From contig NZ_ADFP01000047.1 of assembly GCF_000177335.1 (NCBI RefSeq), positions 61,204-125,203 on the forward strand: DNA of 64,000 bases, in the 5' to 3' direction. This document shows, piece by piece, positions 42,091 through 51,859 of the stretch. Under the pieces are notes generated by a model that was given only the letters and a program-made list of their open reading frames with translations, did not search any database and was not told where the DNA came from. A program made the position numbers and the translations under genes. Origin of the DNA: Pyramidobacter piscolens W5455 (GTDB lineage: Bacteria > Synergistota > Synergistia > Synergistales > Dethiosulfovibrionaceae). Position 1 is the stretch's first letter. Each line of letters begins with the position of its first letter.

Positions 42091-44394
42091 TTAGCTCTTT
42101 CCCTTATGGGCGCACTTCGTACAGACGGGCGTCCGCGACCGGCCGACATATTCCATCAGGCCGCCGCAGAGCGGGCATTTTTCAGGCGCCGGCTTGTTCC
42201 AGGAAACATAATCGCAGTCGGGATAGCGGGAGCAGCCATAGAACGTGCGCCCTTTTTTGCTTTTGCGCTGCACCACTTGCCCGCCGTGCTCGTTCCCGCA
42301 TTTCGGACAGGGAACGCCGATTTCCTTTTGAACCGGTTTTATGTAATGGCATTCGGGGAATCCCGAACAGCCGATGAAATCGCCGAAACGGCCCTGTTTT
42401 TTCACAAGCGGTCTGCCGCATTGCGGGCACGTCTCGCCCGTCAGCTCAGGCGGCGGAGGCGGGACCACGGGCGCTTTTTCGGCTTCGGCGATGGCGTCGG
42501 TGAAAGGCTTCCAAAACTGCCCGATCAGCTCCACCCAGTTTTTCTTCCCCGACTCGACCTGATCGAGGGAACTTTCCATGGAAGAGGTAAAACCGACGTC
42601 GACGATCGGCGACGTCGATTTCCCGTCGAAATGTTCGAGCAGAAATTTATTCACCGACCGCCCCAGCTCGCTCGGCTTCAGCTTGCGCCCTTCCTCGCGC
42701 GCGACGTAGGAACGGTCGTAAAGCGTCTCGACGATGGTCGCGTAGGTGGAGGGGCGTCCGATCCCGTCGTCTTCAAGAGTCTTGATCAGCGTCGACTCGG
42801 TAAACCGCGCCGGCGGCTTGGTCTGTTCCTTTTCGGACTGGACGTTCCGGATATTCAGCAGCTCGCCTTCCCGCGCCTTCTGTATCATGGCATCCTTGAC
42901 GTCAAGATCCCAGACGGCACCCCAGCCGTCAAAACCGACCGACGCGCCCTGGGCGCGCAGCCCGTATTTTCCGCATTCGCAGTCGAGCGTCGCGGAATCG
43001 ACGACGGCGGGGGCCATCTGCGAAGCGACGCTGCGCCGCCAAATCATATCGTAGAGCCGGTACTGCTCCGCCGTCAAAGATTCTCTGATCGATTCGGGCG
43101 TCAGCGCAAAGTCCGTGGGGCGGATGGCCTCGTGGGCGTCCTGGGCGTTGGCGCCGGCCTGGTAAACGACGGCTTTTGCCGGAAGATATTTTTTGCCCCA
43201 GCGTCCTTCGATCACTTTTCGAGCCTGACTCAACGCTTCCGGCGCCATGCGCAGGCTGTCGGTCCTCATGTAGGTGACCAGACCGACCGTACCGTGTCCG
43301 GGAATGGCGACGCCTTCAAAGAGGCTCTGCGCGATCCCCATCGTGCGCCGCGGGGAAAAGCCCAGCCGGCTTGCGGCGATCTGCTGCATCGTGCTGGTTT
43401 TGAACGGGGCCGGCTGTTTCCGCGCGTTTTTCTTCGCCGTGAAACTTGCGACGATCAGCGGCTTCTCCTTCAGCGTCTTTTCGATATCGCGGACTTTGGC
43501 GAGCGTGTCGATCGCCAGAGTTTTGCCGTCGGAAAGCAGGCTGCGCCCGTTCTCCCTTTCGACGTGCAGCCTGTAGGCGCGCCCGTCGTCGGCCGTTGCG
43601 TCGACAAAGACATTCCAGTAATCCTGAGGCACGAAATTCTCGATTTCCTGCTCGCGCTCGCAGAGGATCGCCAGGGCGACCGACTGCACCCGTCCGGCCG
43701 AGAGCCCGCGGCGGATCTTCTTCCAGAGGAGCGGGCTCAGCGTGTAGCCCACCAGGCGGTCAAGCACGCGCCGCGCCTGCTGCGCGTCGACCCGGTCCAT
43801 ATCGATCGGAGCCGGTTCCTTGACGGCGTTTCTAACGGCGTCCGCCGTGATCTCATGAAAGCGGACCCGGCAGTTCTCCTTTGGATCGACGCCGAGCAGC
43901 TCGGCGACGTGCCAGGCGATCGCCTCTCCTTCGCGGTCGGGGTCGGCGGCGAGGAGTATTTTTTGGGCCGTAGCGGCGGCGGCCTGAAGCTCTTTTTTTA
44001 CGGGAGCCTTCCCTTTCACTAAAATGTATTCCGGTTTGAAATCGTTCTCGATGTCGATTGCCAGGCGGCTTTTGGGCAGATCGACGATGTGGCCGACGCT
44101 GGCTTTGACGACGTAGCCGGAGCCCAAAATTTTCGTCAGCGTCTTCGCTTTCGTCGGCGACTCGACGACCACCAGCGTCTTGCCATGCCGGGCAGGCAAG
44201 GCTTTCTTCGCTTCTTCCAGCGCTTTTCCGGCGGATTGTGTCGCTTTTTTTCTTATCGATGCGGATTTTGCGGAAACGCCAGCCGTCGTTTTCTTTCCGG
44301 GAGCCGCCGCGCTTTTCGCCGCCGCGGCCGCCGTCTTTTTCTTCGAAACCGTTTTTCCGGGCGCTTTCTTTGTGCTTTTTGCTGTAGGAGCCAT
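42091..44394 (-). CDS. topA: DNA topoisomerase I, with Lys/Ala-rich N-terminal extension
   Basis: A 767-residue type IA topoisomerase that relaxes negative supercoils. The Toprim domain begins near residue 72 (KTLVVVESPTKAKTLTKILG) with DPDREGEAIAWHVAE. The catalytic tyrosine is in LVTYMRTDSLR. Three C-terminal zinc-finger modules are visible (CPQCGRPL...C, CPKCGNEHG...C, CPLCGG...C). Before the Toprim domain lies an unusual extension of about 70 residues made mostly of Lys, Ala, Ser and Thr, similar to histone H1 tails, which is not in the usual enzyme and may bind DNA. It lies directly upstream of trmFO. Confidence 0.96.
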   Translation of the reverse strand: MAPTAKSTKKAPGKTVSKKKTAAAAAKSAAAPGKKTTAGVSAKSASIRKKATQSAGKALEEAKKALPARHGKTLVVVESPTKAKTLTKILGSGYVVKASVGHIVDLPKSRLAIDIENDFKPEYILVKGKAPVKKELQAAAATAQKILLAADPDREGEAIAWHVAELLGVDPKENCRVRFHEITADAVRNAVKEPAPIDMDRVDAQQARRVLDRLVGYTLSPLLWKKIRRGLSAGRVQSVALAILCEREQEIENFVPQDYWNVFVDATADDGRAYRLHVERENGRSLLSDGKTLAIDTLAKVRDIEKTLKEKPLIVASFTAKKNARKQPAPFKTSTMQQIAASRLGFSPRRTMGIAQSLFEGVAIPGHGTVGLVTYMRTDSLRMAPEALSQARKVIEGRWGKKYLPAKAVVYQAGANAQDAHEAIRPTDFALTPESIRESLTAEQYRLYDMIWRRSVASQMAPAVVDSATLDCECGKYGLRAQGASVGFDGWGAVWDLDVKDAMIQKAREGELLNIRNVQSEKEQTKPPARFTESTLIKTLEDDGIGRPSTYATIVETLYDRSYVAREEGRKLKPSELGRSVNKFLLEHFDGKSTSPIVDVGFTSSMESSLDQVESGKKNWVELIGQFWKPFTDAIAEAEKAPVVPPPPPELTGETCPQCGRPLVKKQGRFGDFIGCSGFPECHYIKPVQKEIGVPCPKCGNEHGGQVVQRKSKKGRTFYGCSRYPDCDYVSWNKPAPEKCPLCGGLMEYVGRSRTPVCTKCAHKGKS

Positions 44395-44418
44395 GACGCT
44401 CTCCTTTCGATTTTGTTT

Positions 44419-44688
44419 TTAACTGAACAGATGGTCCGATTCCTGTTTTTGAAACAGTGATTCCAGAGCTTCCTCCAACGCGTCGGTCTCGCCCAGGTCG
44501 TGCAACACGGCAGCAACCAATTCGGCGTCGCCGGGAAACTGACGCATCCTCGAAATCGTCACGACTTCGGTGATCAGATCCTCGAACTGCTTCTGCGTAA
44601 GCCACTTCTGAGTTCGATATCGATAGATCAAAGCCTGCGCGTCCACAGTCAGGCAAGACTGTTCTGCGGGACTCAAAACTCGCATCAT
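44419..44688 (-). CDS. DUF494 (Smg)-like short protein
   Basis: A start at 44688 gives 89 residues beginning MMRVLSPAEQSCLTVDAQAL; a longer frame starting near 44844 would run through a terminator and is rejected. The sequence resembles the C-terminal part of Smg/DUF494 proteins (RVLSxEEQxxLSxEA...), whose gene in proteobacteria lies between smf/dprA and topA. Here it precedes topA and dprA is also nearby, so the position supports the assignment. It is shorter than usual Smg (about 150 residues). Function unknown. Confidence 0.6.
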   Translation of the reverse strand: MMRVLSPAEQSCLTVDAQALIYRYRTQKWLTQKQFEDLITEVVTISRMRQFPGDAELVAAVLHDLGETDALEEALESLFQKQESDHLFS

Positions 44689-44796
44689 GCAGGCACATCC
44701 TTTCTCCCCGATCTTAAAAATCCGAAAAAAACGAGCGATGACTGTCGGACATTTTAGCGTCCAATTTCCAATTGTCAAATTTGTGCCTTTAAATAG

Positions 44797-44834
44797 AAAA
44801 AAGGAGCTGAAGGCAAAAACCTCCGGCTCCTTTT
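44797..44834 (-). terminator. Terminator of the ppsA transcript
   Basis: On the minus strand AAAGGAGC / GCTCCTTT, extended by AGG / CCT pairs, forms a hairpin followed by a T-run (A-run at 44797-44802 on the plus strand). It ends the transcript coming from ppsA 17 bases upstream. Confidence 0.8.
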
Positions 44835-44850
44835 CGATTGTCATGGGACG

Positions 44851-47229
44851 TTAAAGTTCTTGTCCCATCAGTTTTCTCATGCCGCCGAGAATCATCCGTT
44901 GCTCCACGCCCGCGACCAGCCGCCGCGTGTACGCGACCGTATCGGGATTGACGCTCATGCTGTCGATCCCTTCGTGCACCAGAAATTCGGCGAAGTCGGG
45001 ATAGAGCGACGGGCCTTGCCCGCAGATCGAGCAGGTAATTCCCTGTTTGTGCGCCGCATGGATCAGCGTTTTGATCGCATTTTTCACGGAAGGGTCGCGC
45101 TCGTCGAAGTAGCCCATGTTGTTGAGGATGCCGGAATCGCGATCGACGCCCATGACCAGCTGAGTCAGATCGTTGCTGCCGATGCTGAAACCGTCGACCA
45201 GTCCGGCGAATTCTTCCGCCTGGAAAACGACGGCCGGCACCTCGGCCATGATCCAGATCTTGAAGGATTTGTTCTGGACCAGCCCTTCGGAAGCCATGAT
45301 CTCCTTCACGCGAGCCACTTCCCAGGTCGTGCGCACAAAAGGAAGCATGACCCAGACGTTGATCAGGCCGAACTCGTCGCGGACTTTCTTGATGGCCTTG
45401 CACTCGAGGCGGAAACCTTCCTCATAGGCCGGCGAAATATAACGCGAGACGCCGCGCCAGCCGATCATGGGATTGTTCTCTTCCGGCTCCACTTCGCCGC
45501 CCTCGAGACCGCGGAACTCGTTGGTGCGGAAGTCGCTCATGCGCACGACCAGAGGACGGGGATAAATGGCCTGGGCGACGGTCGTGATGGCCTGGCTCAT
45601 GTCGTTGATCAGCACTTCGCCGCGCCCGGTGCGCAGCAGATACATGGGGTGCACGCCGATATGAGAGAAGATGAACTCGGTGCGCATCAGGCCGATGCCG
45701 TCGAACGGCAGGCGGCTGTACTTGCCGATGATCGAAGCGTCGCCCAGGTTCATGTAAATCTTCGTGCCGGTGATCGGAGCGGCTTCCGCAGCGACCGCCG
45801 CCGACTGCTTCGCGGCAGCGCCCTCGGCGACAGGCGAATGAATATCCTGATCCGAAGAGAGGTTGACGTTGCCGCGGTAGACGACGCCGCGAGTCGCATC
45901 GACGGTGATCTCCATGCCTTCCGCAAGGACTTCGGTGCCGTTCTTGCTGCCGACGATGCAGGGGATCCCCAGTTCGCGGGAAACGATAGCCGCGTGGCAG
46001 GTGCGTCCGCCTTCGTCGGTGACGACCGCGCAGGCTTTTTTCATGGCGGGGACCATGTCGGGATTGGTCATGCCCGTCACCAGCACGTCGCCGTCTTTGA
46101 CGCGCGCGATTTCCTGAAGCGAGTCGATGCGCACCACGCGCCCGTGGGCGATGCCCGGGGATGCGGCCAAACCGCGAACGAGCACCGTTAAAGTTTTCTG
46201 ATCCATGATCGTGTTCTCCTTTTTGGCGGGCTCCGCTTTCAGGGTCGTGATCGGACGAGCCTGAAGGATGTAGAGTTTCTTCGTGTCCCTGTCCTGTCCC
46301 CATTCAATGTCCATGGGGACGCCGTAATGCGCCTCGATGGCCTTGCCGGCCTCGGCCAGATGGCGGATTTCTTCGACGCTCATACAACGGGCGCCGACTG
46401 CCGCCGGGCCCAGATAATCGGCGACGTCGACGGTCACCGTGCCACCTGTTTTTTCTTTGTCGACGATCATGATCTTTTTGTCCGCGATGCTGACGTCAAG
46501 TTCGGTAAGCGTCTCTTTGTCGAGAATGAACTCGTCGGGAGAAACCGAACCCGACACGACCGCTTCGCCAAGTCCCCAGCTGGCGTTGATCATAATCTGA
46601 GCGCGCTCGCTCGTAACGGGATTGGCGGTAAACATCACGCCGGACTTTTCGCTGGCCACCATTTTCTGCACGACGGCGCACAGCGAAACGCTGAAGTGAT
46701 CGTAATCCTGCTTCTGGCGGTAATAGGTGGCGCGGGCCGTCCAGAGCGAAGCCCAGCACTGCCTCACGTGATCCACGACCGACGGCGCTCCGATCACATG
46801 CAGGTAAGTGTCCTGCTGTCCGGCGAACGAGGCGTCGGGCAGGTCCTCCGCGGTGGCGGAGCTTCTGACGGCGACGTCGGGCTCTTTCAGCCCCACCTTC
46901 TCCGCCAGTTTTTCGTAGGCTTCGACGATCTGCTTTTCGATGTAAGCGGGAATCGGCGCTTTCTGGATCAGGGTCCGAATCGTTTCCGTCTTCTGCTGAA
47001 GCGCTGCCGTGTCTTCAAAATCCAGCCCTTTGAGAAGATCTGAAATCTGCGTATTCAGGCCGTTCTCTTTGATAAAACGCGCATAAGTTTCGGCAATGAC
47101 GCAGAATCCGGGAGGAACGGGAGCGCCGGTCGAGGTCAGCTCGCCCAGGTTGGCTCCTTTGCCGCCCACAACAGGAATATCATCTTTGCGTATCTCCTCA
47201 AACCACTTAATCGCATTGTAGTTTTCCAT
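44851..47229 (-). CDS. ppsA: Phosphoenolpyruvate synthase
   Basis: A 792-residue enzyme that makes PEP from pyruvate and ATP, for gluconeogenesis from amino acids. Start at 47229 has GGAGG eight bases upstream. The N-terminal ATP-binding domain has VVGGKGANLGEL, VAVRSSATAEDLPDASFAGQ and SGVMFTANPVTSER; the phosphohistidine is in DEGGRTCHAAIVSRELG; the PEP/pyruvate barrel ends with the catalytic-cysteine segment ITCSICGQGPSLYPDF. It lies 75 bases after ppsR, its regulator, and ends at a strong terminator. Confidence 0.96.
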   Translation of the reverse strand: MENYNAIKWFEEIRKDDIPVVGGKGANLGELTSTGAPVPPGFCVIAETYARFIKENGLNTQISDLLKGLDFEDTAALQQKTETIRTLIQKAPIPAYIEKQIVEAYEKLAEKVGLKEPDVAVRSSATAEDLPDASFAGQQDTYLHVIGAPSVVDHVRQCWASLWTARATYYRQKQDYDHFSVSLCAVVQKMVASEKSGVMFTANPVTSERAQIMINASWGLGEAVVSGSVSPDEFILDKETLTELDVSIADKKIMIVDKEKTGGTVTVDVADYLGPAAVGARCMSVEEIRHLAEAGKAIEAHYGVPMDIEWGQDRDTKKLYILQARPITTLKAEPAKKENTIMDQKTLTVLVRGLAASPGIAHGRVVRIDSLQEIARVKDGDVLVTGMTNPDMVPAMKKACAVVTDEGGRTCHAAIVSRELGIPCIVGSKNGTEVLAEGMEITVDATRGVVYRGNVNLSSDQDIHSPVAEGAAAKQSAAVAAEAAPITGTKIYMNLGDASIIGKYSRLPFDGIGLMRTEFIFSHIGVHPMYLLRTGRGEVLINDMSQAITTVAQAIYPRPLVVRMSDFRTNEFRGLEGGEVEPEENNPMIGWRGVSRYISPAYEEGFRLECKAIKKVRDEFGLINVWVMLPFVRTTWEVARVKEIMASEGLVQNKSFKIWIMAEVPAVVFQAEEFAGLVDGFSIGSNDLTQLVMGVDRDSGILNNMGYFDERDPSVKNAIKTLIHAAHKQGITCSICGQGPSLYPDFAEFLVHEGIDSMSVNPDTVAYTRRLVAGVEQRMILGGMRKLMGQEL

Positions 47230-47304
47230 CGGCGCAGCCTCCAAAAAATATATTTAAGATGTTTATCGCTTGAAACCGGGCGCATTCCGCTCGGTCAAAG
47301 CCAA

Positions 47305-48186
47305 TCAATCCAGCAGAGCGGGGCAGCCTTGCTCGCGAAGATAGTCCAGAACGACCTGAGCCGTCTCCTCCAGAGCGCGGCCCGTCACGTCGATCGCTTT
47401 GATCTGCAGGCGCTCCATAATGTGACGCGCGTAATCGAGCTCGGTTTTGACGCGTCCTTCTTGGGCGTAAAAAGCTTTATCGGGATCGAGGCCGATGATT
47501 TGCAGCCGCTCCCGGCGAATCTTGCGCAGGGCATCGGGTTGGATGACCAGACCGACGATGCGGCCGTGCGGCAGAGTGAAAAGCTCATCCGGCGGCGCCA
47601 GTTCAGGGACGAGCGGGACATTGGCGGTACGGATGCCTTTGTTGGCCAGGTACATCGACAGAGGGGTCTTGCAGGTTCGCGAAACGCCCACGATGACCAA
47701 TTCAGCTTCCGGAAGGAGGTTGGGATTGGCGCCGTCGTCGCAAGTGCTCGAAAACTCGAGAGCCTTGACGCGGCGAAAATAGGCCTCGTCGAGTTTGTGC
47801 TGCGACCCCGGCGTCCCTTTGGGCGGAATCCCCAGCCGCGCCGAGATCGTATCCAGCGTCGGGCCGATCAGGTCGATGACCTTCAGGCCCATTTCCCCTG
47901 CATAACGCATCAGGGCCTCGCGCACCGACTGCGCCACCAGAGTGCAGACGATGATCGCCTTGTTTTCCTTCGCCTGCCAGCAGATGTTGATCAGCTTGTC
48001 GATCGTGTCGACCGTCCGAAAACGGTGCAGCGCCACGACGTGCCGCGCCTCGTCGAACTGGCGCAATGCGGCGCGCGTCACGCTTTCGGCCGTTTCTCCC
48101 GTAAAATCGGAAACGATGAAGATCTCCAGTTTCACGCCGTTTTGTTCGGCTTCAGAAGAGAAAAGTTCGTAGCTGTCCGTACTCAT
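47305..48186 (-). CDS. ppsR: PEP synthase regulatory kinase/phosphotransferase
   Basis: A 293-residue bifunctional protein that switches PEP synthase (or pyruvate phosphate dikinase) by ADP-dependent phosphorylation and Pi-dependent dephosphorylation. The family P-loop-like motif GVSRTCKTPLSMYLA is present (about residues 168-182), with the N-terminal IFIVSDFTGETAESV and the DLIGPTL segment. It lies immediately upstream of ppsA. It is normal in length for the family. Confidence 0.95.
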   Translation of the reverse strand: MSTDSYELFSSEAEQNGVKLEIFIVSDFTGETAESVTRAALRQFDEARHVVALHRFRTVDTIDKLINICWQAKENKAIIVCTLVAQSVREALMRYAGEMGLKVIDLIGPTLDTISARLGIPPKGTPGSQHKLDEAYFRRVKALEFSSTCDDGANPNLLPEAELVIVGVSRTCKTPLSMYLANKGIRTANVPLVPELAPPDELFTLPHGRIVGLVIQPDALRKIRRERLQIIGLDPDKAFYAQEGRVKTELDYARHIMERLQIKAIDVTGRALEETAQVVLDYLREQGCPALLD

Positions 48187-48204
48187 CGGTCTTCCCTCGG
48201 CTTT

Positions 48205-49272
48205 CTAATGTGGAACCGCTCTCCAGCGTCCGCCCCCTGAAGTATAAATAAGCGACTGAACCTGAAGTTCGGAAATCAAACGCATCAATTCTACCGCAGA
48301 AATGCCGGTCCGCTTCGAGATCTGATCCAGCGTCAGGTCTCCCTGGTCGGAAAGACAGTCCAGAACCCGCCGTTCATCGTCGCCGAGTTCCAGCGGAGCG
48401 AACAGATCGAGTTGCCCGAAATGGCTGACGTGATCGATGAAATCCGCCACGTTGACCAGCGGCGAAGCGCCATCGAGGATCAGGCGATTGCTGCCCTCGC
48501 AGATCCGTTCGTCGATCCGCCCCGGCACCGCCCACACGTCGCGCCCCATTTCCATGGCCAGGCGCGCCGTGATCATCGCGCCGCCTTTGAGCGGCGATTC
48601 CACAACGATCAACGCTTTCGACAATCCGGCGATAATGCGGTTGCGCCGGGGAAAACGCCACGTTCGTCCGCAAGTGCCCAAAGGATACTCGCTGAGCAGC
48701 GCGCCGCGGCGCAGGATATTGTCGAAAAGCTCGTCGTGTTCGGGCGGCCAAACGACATCCACGCCCGTGCCCAAAACGGCCACGGTGACCCCGTCGTTTT
48801 CCAGCGCGCCGCCATGTGCCGCGCCGTCGATGCCGCGCGCGCCGCCGCTGACGACGACCATCCCCGCGCGCGACAGCGCGTTGCCGATCAGAGCGGCGAC
48901 TTTGAACCCGTAAGGCGTGCACCGGCGCGTCCCCACGATTGAATATGCCGATTCGAAATCCGGCACATTCCCTTTCGCATAAAGTATCAACGGCGGTTCG
49001 GCGATGCCGCGCAAGCGAGACGGGTATCTTTCATTACTGTACCATGAAATTAAAAAAATACCAGCGTTTTCCGCGCGCTCGATTTCCTTTCCGTGCCAGT
49101 TTTCCCGGGCCAATTTTTCCAATCTATCGGCGCAGCGTTGAGAGACGATTCCGTCGCGGCGCAACTTTTCGACGATTTTCTCCGGTCCGTCGGACAGATC
49201 CACGTGTTGGAGCACGTTCGCCGAAAGTCCTTCGCACCCGTTCAGCCAAACGCACAATTCCAGTCCGTTCAT
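48205..49272 (-). CDS. dprA: DNA-processing protein DprA
   Basis: A 355-residue protein that loads RecA on incoming single-stranded DNA during natural transformation. It has a helical N-terminal domain (about 1-65), the Rossmann-like core with SIVGTRRCTPYGFKVAAL, VVSGGARGIDGAAHGGAL, RRNRIIAGLSKALIVVE and GRDVWAVPGRID, and a C-terminal winged helix (LTLDQISKRTGISAVELMRL). Its gene overlaps comM upstream by 4 bases, so both competence genes share a transcript. A pilin-like gene lies further upstream. Confidence 0.95.
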   Translation of the reverse strand: MNGLELCVWLNGCEGLSANVLQHVDLSDGPEKIVEKLRRDGIVSQRCADRLEKLARENWHGKEIERAENAGIFLISWYSNERYPSRLRGIAEPPLILYAKGNVPDFESAYSIVGTRRCTPYGFKVAALIGNALSRAGMVVVSGGARGIDGAAHGGALENDGVTVAVLGTGVDVVWPPEHDELFDNILRRGALLSEYPLGTCGRTWRFPRRNRIIAGLSKALIVVESPLKGGAMITARLAMEMGRDVWAVPGRIDERICEGSNRLILDGASPLVNVADFIDHVSHFGQLDLFAPLELGDDERRVLDCLSDQGDLTLDQISKRTGISAVELMRLISELQVQSLIYTSGGGRWRAVPH

Positions 49273-50774
49273 TCCAGCACTCCCGAATCTCTGTAGGCCA
49301 GCGCTTCGGCAACCGCACGGTCATCCACGTTCCGCTCGCCCGCAAGATCGGCGATAGTACGGGCGACGCGCAGGACGCGGCTCAGGCCGCGGCCGGAAAG
49401 CCGCAGGCGTTCGGCCATCGCGGTCAGGTATTTCCGAGCCTCGGCGCTGAAACCTATTTCACGCCGCAGCATCTTCTCGGGCAACTCGGCGTTGCACTCC
49501 GCGCCGACGCGCTCTTTGCGTTCCCATTGCCGTTTCCGGGCTTTCACGACTCGGGCGCGGATTTCCGCGCTGCTTTCCCTGGCAGCGCCGCCCAATTCCA
49601 GCAGTTCCTGAGGCGTCAAGCGCGGCACCGAGACGTAGAGATCCACGCGGTCCAGCATCGGGCCGGAAAACTTTCTCTTATAACGTTCCAGTTCCTGGCT
49701 GCTGCAGCGGCACTGCTCGACCGGATCTCCACGCCAGCCGCAAGCGCACGGGTTGGCGGCCAGCACGAGCAAGACCCGGCTGGGGTACGTGACGCTGCCC
49801 GCCGCCCGGTTGACCGTGATGAAACCGTCCTCCAGCGGCTGACGCAGCGCCTCGATCAGATCCCGGCGAAACTCCGTGAATTCGTCGAGGAACAGCACGC
49901 CGCGATGCGCGAGACTGACTTCGCCGGGGCGGATGTCGCTGCCGCCTCCGCAAATGGACACGGTGCTCGCCGTGTGGTGAACCTGTCGGAAAGGACGGCG
50001 CCGGTCGACGGGCACTGGCAAACCGACGGAGCTCCGTATCAGCAGCGTTTCGAGAAACTCGTCGTCGGACAGCGGCGGCAAAATGCCCTGCAAGGCGCGC
50101 GCCATCAGCGTCTTGCCGCTGCCCGGAGAACCGACAAGCAAAATGTTGTGATGGCCTGCGGCCGCAATTTCGAGCGCTCTTCTCGCCGTCAGCTGTCCCT
50201 TCACGTCCGCAAAATCCGGCTCGACGGCGTTCAATCCCGAAGGCGGCATGTTTTTGACGACGCGGTTCAACTCTTTCTCGCGGCGCAAGTAGAGCAAAAG
50301 ATCTTTCAGCGTCGGCACGCTGTACGCTTCGACGCCGTCGACCAGAGCCACTTCCGCGGCGTTGCCCTCGGGGCAAAAAAGCGGCAACTCAAGCGAACGC
50401 GCCAGCATCGCCGCCGGGACCGCTCCTCTGACGGAGCGCACGCGTCCGTCCAGTGCCAGCTCGCCCATATAGACTGCGGCGCCGGGCGGGGAACAATATT
50501 TCTTCTCGCAGGCCAAGGCCACGGCGATCGGCAGATCGAGCAGACTGCCCTCCTTGGGCAGATCAGCCGGTGCGAGGTTGACGGCGATGCGGCCGTAAAT
50601 GGATATATCCAGCTCGCGCAGCGCCGCGCGCACGCGTTCGCGCGATTCGCGCACCGCCGCATCGGGCAGTCCCACGACCGAAAAGGAGAACATTCCCGAG
50701 GTGATCTCCGCTTCCACTTCCACCGGCAGCGCTTCGATGCCGCGCAGCGTGATGCCCTGTATTTCAGCAGCCAC
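49269..50774 (-). CDS. comM: Competence-type helicase ComM (YifB, Mg-chelatase-like)
   Basis: A 501-residue AAA+ protein, the branch-migration helicase used in transformation. A GTG start at 50774 is chosen because the family N-terminus ([20 protein letters not shown]) follows it; GGAGG is only three bases away, so the start is not certain. The N-terminal domain has [19 protein letters not shown] and [11 protein letters not shown]; Walker A is [17 protein letters not shown] (about residues 205-221); LFLDEFTEF is Walker [16 protein letters not shown] ends the protein. It overlaps yraN by 11 bases upstream and dprA by 4 downstream. Confidence 0.92.
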   Translation of the reverse strand: MAAEIQGITLRGIEALPVEVEAEITSGMFSFSVVGLPDAAVRESRERVRAALRELDISIYGRIAVNLAPADLPKEGSLLDLPIAVALACEKKYCSPPGAAVYMGELALDGRVRSVRGAVPAAMLARSLELPLFCPEGNAAEVALVDGVEAYSVPTLKDLLLYLRREKELNRVVKNMPPSGLNAVEPDFADVKGQLTARRALEIAAAGHHNILLVGSPGSGKTLMARALQGILPPLSDDEFLETLLIRSSVGLPVPVDRRRPFRQVHHTASTVSICGGGSDIRPGEVSLAHRGVLFLDEFTEFRRDLIEALRQPLEDGFITVNRAAGSVTYPSRVLLVLAANPCACGWRGDPVEQCRCSSQELERYKRKFSGPMLDRVDLYVSVPRLTPQELLELGGAARESSAEIRARVVKARKRQWERKERVGAECNAELPEKMLRREIGFSAEARKYLTAMAERLRLSGRGLSRVLRVARTIADLAGERNVDDRAVAEALAYRDSGVLE

Positions 50775-51258
50775 GGTCCTCCGCCCCTTCCATTTCCAGA
50801 TATCTGAGCCACCGCAAATGCCACCGTTCATGGCCGACGTCGACGCTGACCAGGTCCAGTCGCCATTCGCCGCGCCACTGACGCCGCAGCGTATAGAGTT
50901 CGGCGCCGCGGAGCAAGCGTCTCCATTTGAGCGGACCGATCGTATCCTGCGCCGACATGACGGGATTTTTGCGCCGACAGCGAACTTCCACAAAGACGAG
51001 CGTTTTCCCTTCGAGAGCGACCAGATCCAGCTCGGAAAATCGCTCTCTCACGTTGCGCTCCAAAATCTTCAGTCCTTGCGCCTGCAAGAAGCCGGCGGCC
51101 AGTTCCTCGGCCCACCGGCCGATGGCTGCCCGCTCCTTCGCCAGAAAAAAAGCCCGCTCGGCCTGCGTCAGGACACCGTTTTCGGTATCTTTCGCAGGCC
51201 GCGCGGGCTTCAGCAGCTGACCGATCCCCTCTTTAAAATACAACGTGAGTTGTTTCAT
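50764..51258 (-). CDS. YraN/UPF0102 nuclease-fold protein
   Basis: A 164-residue protein with start at 51258 (GAGAGG seven bases upstream). The family core is [40 protein letters not shown] and FVEVRCRR, which match the Holliday-junction-resolvase-like fold with its acidic active site (E in GRWAEE, D in ELDLVA, E-x-R in VEVRCR). Its role in DNA metabolism is not fixed. In many bacteria it lies beside rnhB and comM/yifB, as here. Confidence 0.88.
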   Translation of the reverse strand: MKQLTLYFKEGIGQLLKPARPAKDTENGVLTQAERAFFLAKERAAIGRWAEELAAGFLQAQGLKILERNVRERFSELDLVALEGKTLVFVEVRCRRKNPVMSAQDTIGPLKWRRLLRGAELYTLRRQWRGEWRLDLVSVDVGHERWHLRWLRYLEMEGAEDRGC

Positions 51259-51298
51259 AACAGCGCCTCTCGTAAAGAAATCCGGATTCAAAGGAAGG

Positions 51299-51859
51299 TT
51301 ACTCCCATGAAAAACTTCTTCTATGAATCGGCGTTGGCCCCAGTTCGGCAATCGCGCGGCGATGCGCCTCGGTCCCGTAACCTTTGTGCCGGGCAAAGTC
51401 ATAATCGGGATAGATACCGTCGTAGACCGTCATCACGCGGTCGCGAAGCACTTTGGCGACGACGGAAGCCGCGGAAATCTGCGGATAGATATCGTCGCCG
51501 CCGATAATCGCCTGCTGATAGACGCTCAGACCGGGGATCTCCTGATTGCCGTCGACGATCACCCCGTCGACGTCAAGCGGGAGCTTTTCGACCGCCCGGC
51601 GCATCGCCCACAACGTCGCCCGCAGGATGTTCAGCCGGTCGATCCGTTCGGCCGGCGCCGACGCAGCGCGCCAGACGACGTTCAGTTCGAGCATGCGCGC
51701 GAATACTTTTTCACGCCGCGGCGGCGTCATTTTTTTCGAATCGCGAAGCCCCAAACCGACCAGGTCTTCCCGCTGCGCTTCCGTCAGCACGACCGCCGCC
51801 GCGACGACGGGGCCGGCCAGAGGGCCTCTTCCCGCTTCGTCAACTCCCACTAGAATCAC
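51299..51859 (-). CDS. rnhB: Ribonuclease HII
   Basis: A 186-residue RNase H2 that removes ribonucleotides from DNA and RNA in hybrids. [19 protein letters not shown] at the N-terminus carries the catalytic DEAGRG motif, [12 protein letters not shown] follows, [11 protein letters not shown] supplies the next acidic residue, and [13 protein letters not shown] completes the site. A GTG start at 51859 overlaps the rbgA stop by 4 bases. It is the Firmicutes neighbour of rbgA. Confidence 0.95.
   Translation of the reverse strand: MILVGVDEAGRGPLAGPVVAAAVVLTEAQREDLVGLGLRDSKKMTPPRREKVFARMLELNVVWRAASAPAERIDRLNILRATLWAMRRAVEKLPLDVDGVIVDGNQEIPGLSVYQQAIIGGDDIYPQISAASVVAKVLRDRVMTVYDGIYPDYDFARHKGYGTEAHRRAIAELGPTPIHRRSFSWE

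Noticed and set aside
41836..44022. Very long plus-strand open frame (728 codons) opposite topA and trmFO
   Set aside because: It is antisense to two certain genes, its product is an Arg/His/Gly/Pro-rich string with no family features, and such frames are common opposite GC-rich genes.
44689..44844. Longer start for the Smg-like gene
   Set aside because: It would begin before the ppsA terminator and its first 50 residues show no family similarity.
48939..50807. Plus-strand open frame of over 600 codons opposite comM
   Set aside because: Antisense to a clear comM gene and with low-complexity, Arg/Gln/His-rich translation; no ribosome-binding site.
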